10,607 bases of DNA from Crocinitomicaceae bacterium (lineage in GTDB: Bacteria; Bacteroidota; Bacteroidia; Flavobacteriales_D; Crocinitomicaceae): assembly GCA_027084145.1 (NCBI GenBank), contig JALWLM010000446.1:1-10607 (forward strand). Reading direction: 5' to 3'. This document shows, one piece after another, positions 5,915 to 10,607 of this stretch (its first letter is position 1; each line of letters opens with the position of its first letter). Position numbers and translations under genes: made by a program. The notes beneath the pieces are model-generated. The model did not search any database. It was given only the letters and a program-made list of their open reading frames with translations, and was not told where the DNA came from.

Positions 5915-7471
5915 ATGCCGATTAGAATGGTTAAGGACCCCGGGAATAACGGTGGTCGCAGAAGAATGAGAGTTAGAAGTGGAAGTAGTCGAGGCGGAGG
6001 AATCGGAGGGAACTTAATTTCAGCGCTTCTACCGATGTTATTAAGAAGGCCAAAGCTTCTTCTTATAGCTGTTGTTGCCGGTGTCATTTTTTATTTTTTA
6101 GGAGGAAAGAGTTGTATGTCCGGTGCAGCATCACAAGTCATTAATCAATTTACTACAGGGGGATTGTTTAACAAGGAAGTGTATGAACAAACTGAAATTT
6201 ATGAACCTTTAGCTGACAATATAAAAAATCCACTTCCCGAAAAGGTTTCCTTATTAAAATATGCCCCGAAAAGACTCAATCAAGGACGTCAAGGTTCTTG
6301 TGTGGCATGGGCTAGTGCTTATGCTGCCAGAACAATTTTAGAAGCACAACGAACAGGTAAAAATCCAAACCAACTGGCTTTCAGCCCTGCTTTTACTTAC
6401 AATCAAATTAGCATTGACAAAAATACTTGTCAAGGTTCTTACATTAAATTGGCAATGGACAATATGCTTAATGTAGGTACTGTCCCATTTAACGATTTTC
6501 CTTATGATGATAGAACATGTACGAAAGAACCCGGTTCATCATTAAAAGAAAAAGCAAAATATTTTAAAATTAAAGGTTTTCAACGTCTAACGGAAGAAGA
6601 CACACGCTTTGCTTCAAAGGAAATGCTCGCAATCAAACAAAATTTAGCACAAGGTTCTCCGGTGATTATCGGAATGATGGTCGGAGGAACTTTTATGAGC
6701 AACATGAAAGGTAAAGAAGTTTGGATTCCAACACAATCAGATTACAGTCAACGAGGCTTTGGAGGTCATGCAATGTGTATTATCGGTTATGATGACTACA
6801 AAGAAGGTGGAGCTTTTCAAATCATGAACTCATGGGGAGAAGATTGGGGAAAAGATGGTATTGCATGGATTAGATATACAGATTTTAAAGCATTCAATAT
6901 AGAATCTTACGGATTATATCCCATGGGGAATGCCTATAAGAAAAAGCAAACGGAATTTAAAGGAAGTTTCGGACTAGAACTCAACGAAGGGAAAAAAACA
7001 ATTGATTTGTCTTATAAAGGCGGTATTTATTTTGAAACAATTGGTAAACTATCTCCGGGAGATCGATTTAAAGTTGAATTTACCAATAATATTGAATGTT
7101 ACACTTATATTTTCGGAGAAGAAACCGATGGTAGCAGTTATGTTTTGTTTCCTTATACTAAAAAGCATTCCCCTTATTGCGGTATCGTAGGTACACGCCT
7201 ATTCCCACGAGATTATTCAATGACACCTGATGAGAAAGGAAACACTGATAAAATTGCGATTGTCATTACAAAACATCCTTTAGATTATCCCAAATTAAAT
7301 GAATTAATCTCTAAATCTTCAGGAAACAATTATGAAGAAAAAGTTAAAAATGTGCTGGGACAACAATTAGATAAAAATACATTATTCAGTAATCGTTCTA
7401 ATATAGTACAATTCAAATCATCTACTGAGAAAGATAAATTTGTTGCTTTCGTAATCGGAGTAAAAAAATAG
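5915..7471 (+). CDS. membrane-anchored papain-like (C1A) cysteine peptidase with DUF4384-like tail
   Basis: This 518-residue protein reads in three parts. Residues 1-45 are a basic Arg/Gly-rich head; 46-64 form one hydrophobic helix (LKLLL-type core ending FYFLGG), so by the positive-inside rule the rest lies in the periplasm. Residues 110-340 are a papain-fold peptidase with all catalytic positions: oxyanion Gln123 and nucleophile Cys129 in NQGRQGSCVAWA (same Gln-to-Cys spacing of six as papain), His285 in GGHAMCIIGYDD, and Asn305 in MNSWGEDWG. Cys172 and Cys202 could form a disulphide. Residues about 375-465 resemble DUF4384 ('YTYIFGEETDG..YVLFP ... LFPRD ... TDKIAIVIT'), a beta-rich domain known from caspase-like and kinase fusions. 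No I29-type propeptide is visible. The ATG at 5915 has no Shine-Dalgarno; cdd follows by 3 nt. Substrate is unknown. Confidence 0.9.
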   Translation: MPIRMVKDPGNNGGRRRMRVRSGSSRGGGIGGNLISALLPMLLRRPKLLLIAVVAGVIFYFLGGKSCMSGAASQVINQFTTGGLFNKEVYEQTEIYEPLADNIKNPLPEKVSLLKYAPKRLNQGRQGSCVAWASAYAARTILEAQRTGKNPNQLAFSPAFTYNQISIDKNTCQGSYIKLAMDNMLNVGTVPFNDFPYDDRTCTKEPGSSLKEKAKYFKIKGFQRLTEEDTRFASKEMLAIKQNLAQGSPVIIGMMVGGTFMSNMKGKEVWIPTQSDYSQRGFGGHAMCIIGYDDYKEGGAFQIMNSWGEDWGKDGIAWIRYTDFKAFNIESYGLYPMGNAYKKKQTEFKGSFGLELNEGKKTIDLSYKGGIYFETIGKLSPGDRFKVEFTNNIECYTYIFGEETDGSSYVLFPYTKKHSPYCGIVGTRLFPRDYSMTPDEKGNTDKIAIVITKHPLDYPKLNELISKSSGNNYEEKVKNVLGQQLDKNTLFSNRSNIVQFKSSTEKDKFVAFVIGVKK

Positions 7472-7474
7472 TTT

Positions 7475-7939
7475 ATGAAAATAACAATAGAATTAGATAG
7501 TTTTGATGATTACAGGCAATTATCGAAAGAAGATATTCAACTGGTAGAAAAAGCTAGAGAAGCATTAAAAAAAGCTTATGCCCCCTACTCTAAATTTAAA
7601 GTTGGTGCTAGTTTACTTTTAGAAAACGGAGAAATTTTATTAGGAAATAATCAAGAAAATGTTGCTTATCCATCAGGACTTTGTGCTGAAAGAGTTGTAT
7701 TGTTTAATGCAGGAGCTAATTATTCCGACCATTCTATTAAAACATTATGTATAGCGGCCGAAGGAGATTTGATTCAAGAAGATCAAATTTTATCTCCTTG
7801 TGGGGCTTGTCGTCAAGTAATGCTGGAATCAGAGGTCAGGCAACAAAAAAAATATCGAATTATTTTAATTTCTTCTAAAGGCAACGGAGTGATATTCCAT
7901 TCTGCAAAAGATCTATTACCAATAGCATTTGGAGAGTAA
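7475..7939 (+). CDS. cdd: cytidine deaminase
   Basis: Cytidine deaminase converts cytidine and deoxycytidine to uridine and deoxyuridine in pyrimidine salvage, in the cytoplasm. The 154-residue length fits the short homotetrameric type, with a somewhat extended N-terminus (about 20 residues before the usual start). Zinc ligands and catalytic Glu are intact: CAE (Cys70, Glu72) and PCGAC (Cys109, Cys112). APYSKFKVGASL (36-47) and NVAYPSGLCAER are the usual substrate-pocket segments. ATG 7475 lies 3 nt after the peptidase stop with no ribosome binding site, suggesting coupled translation from the same transcript. The pairing with the peptidase has no obvious functional logic. No convincing hairpin terminator follows in 7940-8014, only AT-rich sequence. 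Confidence 0.96.
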   Translation: MKITIELDSFDDYRQLSKEDIQLVEKAREALKKAYAPYSKFKVGASLLLENGEILLGNNQENVAYPSGLCAERVVLFNAGANYSDHSIKTLCIAAEGDLIQEDQILSPCGACRQVMLESEVRQQKKYRIILISSKGNGVIFHSAKDLLPIAFGE

Positions 7940-8014
7940 ACTAACTAATTCCAATTTTTAAAAGTCTTTTTATAAAAATAGATGGAAGTGAAATTACTCA
8001 AAATAATAATTCCT

Positions 8015-8022
8015 TATATTTG
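8015..8022 (+). promoter_or_regulatory. Bacteroidota-type -7 element for pdhA-pdhC
   Basis: TATATTTG is a full match to TAnnTTTG, 30 nt before the pdhA ATG at 8053. It overlaps an in-frame TTG at 8020, so that TTG is probably not transcribed, which supports the ATG start. No clear -33 TTTG is seen around 7990. Confidence 0.6.
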
Positions 8023-8052
8023 CCAACTATAAAATGTAATCCATCGAAAAAA

Positions 8053-9078
8053 ATGGCAAAAACACTAAAAAAAGACAAACAAGGGAAAACAAAGTTTTCC
8101 AAAGAAACTTACATCAAGTGGTACAAGGATATGCTTCTTATTCGAAAGTTTGAAGAAAAATGTGCTCAGCTATATATTCAACAAAAATTCGGAGGATTCC
8201 TGCATTTATATATTGGACAAGAGGCTGTAGCAGTAGGAACCGCTAGTGCTTGTCAAAAAGGAGACAAACACATGACTGCTTACCGTGATCATGGACACCC
8301 AATTGCTTTAGGAACGGATCCCAGAAAATTAATGGCCGAATTATACGGTAAAAAAACAGGATGCTCTAAAGGTAAAGGAGGTTCCATGCACTTTTTTGAT
8401 AAGGAAGTTAATTTTGCAGGGGGTCATGGTATTGTAGGTGCACAAATAGGAATGGGGGCAGGTTTGGCTTTTGCGGAAAAATACAATGAAACGGACAATG
8501 TAGCTTTTGTTTCTATGGGAGATGGTGCTGTACGTCAGGGGATACTTCACGAGACTTTTAATATGGCTATGAACTGGAAATTACCTGCGGTTTTTATTAT
8601 TGAAAATAATAATTACGCCATGGGGACTTCCGTTCAAAGAACCACAAATGTTGAAGATTTATCTAAAATCGGAGCATCTTACGAAATGCCTTCCAGAGTT
8701 GTTGACGGAATGCGCCCTGAAGCTGTTCATGAAGCCATTGAAGAAGCGGCTGCCAGAGCCAGAAGGGGTGACGGCCCTACTCTATTAGATATTAGAACTT
8801 ACCGTTACAAAGGACATTCGATGTCTGACCCTCAAAAGTACCGAACTAAAGAAGAGGTTGCTTCATGGGTAGAAAGAGATCCGATCACACATTGCTTAAA
8901 CGTTATCAAAGAAAATAAATGGTTGACGGATAAAGAACTTGACGAAATATCCGAATGGGTAAAAAAAGAAGTAGAAGAATCAGTGAAATTTGCTGAAGAA
9001 TCACCTTACCCTGATCCAAAAGAACTATACGAAGACGTTTACATGCAAAAGGATTACCCTTTTATAATTGAATACTAA
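8053..9078 (+). CDS. pdhA: pyruvate dehydrogenase E1 component, alpha subunit
   Basis: E1 alpha binds thiamine diphosphate and, with E1 beta, decarboxylates pyruvate and acetylates the lipoyl groups of E2. The 341-residue product matches the heterotetrameric E1 alpha class. Visible motifs: YIGQEAVAVG (53-62), YRDHGHP (77-83), KGKGGSMHFF (106-115), the ThDP motif from GDGAVRQG (156-163) to ENNNYAM (184-190), and RYKGHSMSDP (251-260), the loop that carries the regulatory serine in mitochondrial enzymes. I start at ATG 8053 rather than the upstream TTG 8020, which sits in the promoter; the N-terminus then begins MAKTLKKDKQ, basic and variable as usual. pdhC follows after 22 nt; the beta subunit gene is not next to it. 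A branched-chain 2-oxoacid E1 alpha is the alternative, but the E2 neighbour and these motifs favour pyruvate. Confidence 0.93.
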   Translation: MAKTLKKDKQGKTKFSKETYIKWYKDMLLIRKFEEKCAQLYIQQKFGGFLHLYIGQEAVAVGTASACQKGDKHMTAYRDHGHPIALGTDPRKLMAELYGKKTGCSKGKGGSMHFFDKEVNFAGGHGIVGAQIGMGAGLAFAEKYNETDNVAFVSMGDGAVRQGILHETFNMAMNWKLPAVFIIENNNYAMGTSVQRTTNVEDLSKIGASYEMPSRVVDGMRPEAVHEAIEEAAARARRGDGPTLLDIRTYRYKGHSMSDPQKYRTKEEVASWVERDPITHCLNVIKENKWLTDKELDEISEWVKKEVEESVKFAEESPYPDPKELYEDVYMQKDYPFIIEY

Positions 9079-9100
9079 ACCAAAATTTTTAACATAAGAT

Positions 9101-10384
9101 ATGGCTGAAATTGTTTACATGCCGAAGTTGAGCGACACAATGACCGAAGGGGTTGTTGCTGAATGGCATAAAAAAGTTGGAGATGAAGTTTCGTCCGGAG
9201 AATTGCTCGCTGAAATAGAAACAGACAAGGCAACAATGGAATTCGAATCTTTTTATGACGGGACACTATTATACATTGGAGTTGAAAAAGGACAAGCAGC
9301 ACCTGTTAATGCAATTCTTGCAATTATAGGAAAAAAAGGAGAGAACGTTGAAGAAATATTAGCTGAGGCTAAAAAAGCAGAAGTGAAAGAAGAAGAAAAA
9401 GAGGAGAAAAAAGAAGAGAAAACAACAACTCCTACTCCTGAACCGGTAAAATCGGTAGCGTCTACACCTTCTACTCCGGTTGTAAATCAACAAGGGACTG
9501 ACAAAGCTCAACCACAAGTTATCTCAGATAATGATCGTGTTTTTGCTTCTCCTCTTGCCAGAAAAATGGCCAATGAAAGAGGAATTGACCTTACAACAGT
9601 TGTTGGAACAGGGGAAAATGGACGTATTGTCAAAAGAGATATTGAACACTATCGACCTTATGTAGGAGGAACAATAAGAAAAAGAGGTTTTGTTGGAACG
9701 GAAACTTATACGGATGAGCCTATTTCTCAAATGAGAAAAACAATTGCTCGAAGACTTTCAGAAAGTAAATTTACCGCACCTCATTTCTATCTTACTATTT
9801 CCATTGATATGGATAACGCCATTGAATTTAGAAAACAAATGAATTCAGTCGAAGGCGTTAAAATTTCTTTCAATGACCTTGTTATTAAAGCCAGTGCTTT
9901 AGCGTTGAGAGAACATCCGGCGGTAAATAGTGCTTGGCTGGGTGATGTTATCCGAAGAAATGAACATATCCATATCGGTGTAGCCGTAGCGGTAGAAGAA
10001 GGCTTACTTGTTCCTGTTGTTCGTTTTGCCGATGGAAAAGACCTTCCTGAGATTGGTGCAGAAGTAAAAGAATTTGCTAAAAAAGCAAAAAATAAAAAAT
10101 TACAACCGTCGGATTGGGAAGGAAATACATTCACTATTTCCAACCTAGGAATGTTTGGTATTGAAGAGTTTACAGCAATTATCAATCCTCCTGATAGTTG
10201 TATCATGGCTGTTGGTGGTATTCAGCAGGTTCCTGTTGTGAAAAACGATAAAATTGTTTCCGGAAATATTATGAAGGTGACTTTATCATGTGACCATAGA
10301 GTTGTAGATGGTGTTTTAGGAGCTGAATTCTTGAATACCTTTAAAGACTACATGGAAAATCCTGTAAAAATGTTAATGATATAA
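9101..10384 (+). CDS. pdhC: pyruvate dehydrogenase E2, dihydrolipoamide acetyltransferase
   Basis: E2 forms the core of the pyruvate dehydrogenase complex and passes acetyl groups from lipoyl-lysine to CoA. The 427 residues show one lipoyl domain (1-80) with the modified Lys43 in ETDKATMEF, a strongly charged Glu/Lys-rich then Thr/Pro-rich linker (about 87-140), a peripheral subunit-binding domain (147-184, FASPLARKMANERGIDL to NGRIVKRDIEHY), a short linker, and the catalytic domain (about 205-427) ending in the acetyltransferase motif DHRVVDG (His399, Asp403). The domain set is complete, with a single lipoyl domain. ATG 9101 follows pdhA by 22 nt and gives the standard MPKLSDTMTEG N-terminus. 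Same operon as pdhA; a strong terminator starts 12 bases after its stop. E2 of other 2-oxoacid dehydrogenases is possible but less likely. Confidence 0.94.
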   Translation: MAEIVYMPKLSDTMTEGVVAEWHKKVGDEVSSGELLAEIETDKATMEFESFYDGTLLYIGVEKGQAAPVNAILAIIGKKGENVEEILAEAKKAEVKEEEKEEKKEEKTTTPTPEPVKSVASTPSTPVVNQQGTDKAQPQVISDNDRVFASPLARKMANERGIDLTTVVGTGENGRIVKRDIEHYRPYVGGTIRKRGFVGTETYTDEPISQMRKTIARRLSESKFTAPHFYLTISIDMDNAIEFRKQMNSVEGVKISFNDLVIKASALALREHPAVNSAWLGDVIRRNEHIHIGVAVAVEEGLLVPVVRFADGKDLPEIGAEVKEFAKKAKNKKLQPSDWEGNTFTISNLGMFGIEEFTAIINPPDSCIMAVGGIQQVPVVKNDKIVSGNIMKVTLSCDHRVVDGVLGAEFLNTFKDYMENPVKMLMI

Positions 10385-10396
10385 GAAAATAAAATC

Positions 10397-10436
10397 AATA
10401 AAAGAGCCTCGAAATTCGAGGCTCTTTTATTTTATA
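10397..10436. terminator. strong bidirectional intrinsic terminator
   Basis: A perfect 15-bp stem, AATAAAAGAGCCTCG (10397-10411) with CGAGGCTCTTTTATT (10417-10431), closes an AAATT loop. T-rich tracts follow the stem on both strands (TTTTATTTTA rightward, TTTTATTGATTTTATTTTC leftward). It lies between convergent genes, pdhC ending at 10384 and the leftward gene ending at 10493, and can end both transcripts. Confidence 0.92.
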
Positions 10437-10492
10437 TGCATTAAATAGAGTGATCTACGGGAAATTATAAATCTAGACTCCTTTTTCTCCGA

Positions 10493-10607
10493 TTATTCTA
10501 ATGTAAATTTATTCTTTAATTTTCTCCCTAACGCTTGATAATCAATTCCATCAAAATTGCCGGAGGACATCATCAATAAAACAACATTATCCGTTAATTC
10601 ATTCTGA
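10493..10607 (-). CDS. mpl: C-terminal end of probable Mpl, murein peptide ligase (truncated)
   Basis: Only the last 37 codons and a TAA stop (10493-10495) are inside the window; the gene continues past the right edge. The segment reads NVVLLMMSSGNFDGIDYQAL and ends GRKLKNKFTLE. This corresponds to the C-terminal strand and loop of Mpl (E. coli Mpl ends with a similar 'ILVMSNGGFGGIH' segment, from memory). Mpl joins the recycled tripeptide L-Ala-gamma-D-Glu-meso-DAP to UDP-MurNAc. MurC or another Mur ligase is the main alternative, but the SSGNFDGI motif favours Mpl. With so little sequence the call is tentative. Confidence 0.65.
   Translation of the reverse strand, partial: QNELTDNVVLLMMSSGNFDGIDYQALGRKLKNKFTLE

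Noticed and set aside
5815..6087. Leftward 90-residue ORF opposite the start of the peptidase gene
   Set aside because: It overlaps the peptidase coding region and both promoters, and its Pro/Leu-rich product mirrors the Gly/Arg-rich codons on the other strand.
7966..7981. AT palindrome TTTTTATAAAAA after cdd as a terminator
   Set aside because: The stem is all A-T and has no loop, so it would not be stable; no terminator is claimed between cdd and pdhA.
8020..8052. Upstream TTG start for pdhA, adding 11 residues
   Set aside because: The TTG is part of the TATATTTG promoter element, so it would lie upstream of the transcription start; ATG 8053 fits the family.
9360..9430. A- and G-rich stretch in pdhC as a repeat or inserted element
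   Set aside because: It encodes the Glu/Lys-rich flexible linker after the lipoyl domain, a normal E2 feature.

Overview
The window is a low-GC chromosomal stretch that looks like Bacteroidota, most likely Flavobacteriia or a close relative. Three things point there. The start regions are A-rich with few Shine-Dalgarno sequences. Likely promoters carry the Bacteroidota -7 element TAnnTTTG. The gene content and order also fit: two rhomboids beside mutL, a small 'RF.Y...YY' membrane protein upstream of mutL, and pdhA directly followed by pdhC without pdhB. I see no transposase, integrase, CRISPR array, rRNA or tRNA, and no sign of a mobile island.

Layout. (1) 2-1714 (+): an ABC exporter with fused membrane and ATPase domains, cut at its N-terminus by the window edge. 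(2) 1715-1987: an AT-rich gap holding a 14-bp palindrome, a possible 48-residue Lys-rich small ORF (1816-1962) and a hairpin terminator that can serve both strands. (3) 5809 down to 1988 (-): a tightly packed four-gene operon, read in the order small membrane protein, mutL, rhomboid, rhomboid. The gaps are 5, 5 and 20 nt, and a good TAnnTTTG promoter lies just upstream of the first gene. (4) 5810-5914: a divergent promoter region. (5) 5915-7939 (+): a membrane-anchored papain-like (C1A) cysteine peptidase with a C-terminal DUF4384-like domain, followed 3 nt later by cytidine deaminase cdd. (6) 8015-10384 (+): a promoter, then pdhA (E1 alpha) and pdhC (E2) of the pyruvate dehydrogenase complex, ending at a 15-bp bidirectional terminator. 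(7) 10493-10607 (-): the last 37 codons of a convergent gene that reads like the C-terminus of Mpl, a murein peptide ligase.

Most of this is housekeeping: mismatch repair, pyrimidine salvage, central carbon metabolism and cell-wall recycling. The less ordinary parts are the exported cysteine peptidase with its DUF4384-like tail, a MutL whose endonuclease motif looks degraded, the linkage of two intact rhomboid proteases with mutL and a small membrane protein, and a small ORF whose stop codon sits inside its own terminator. I found no convincing new multi-gene system. The peptidase is the best candidate for new biology.
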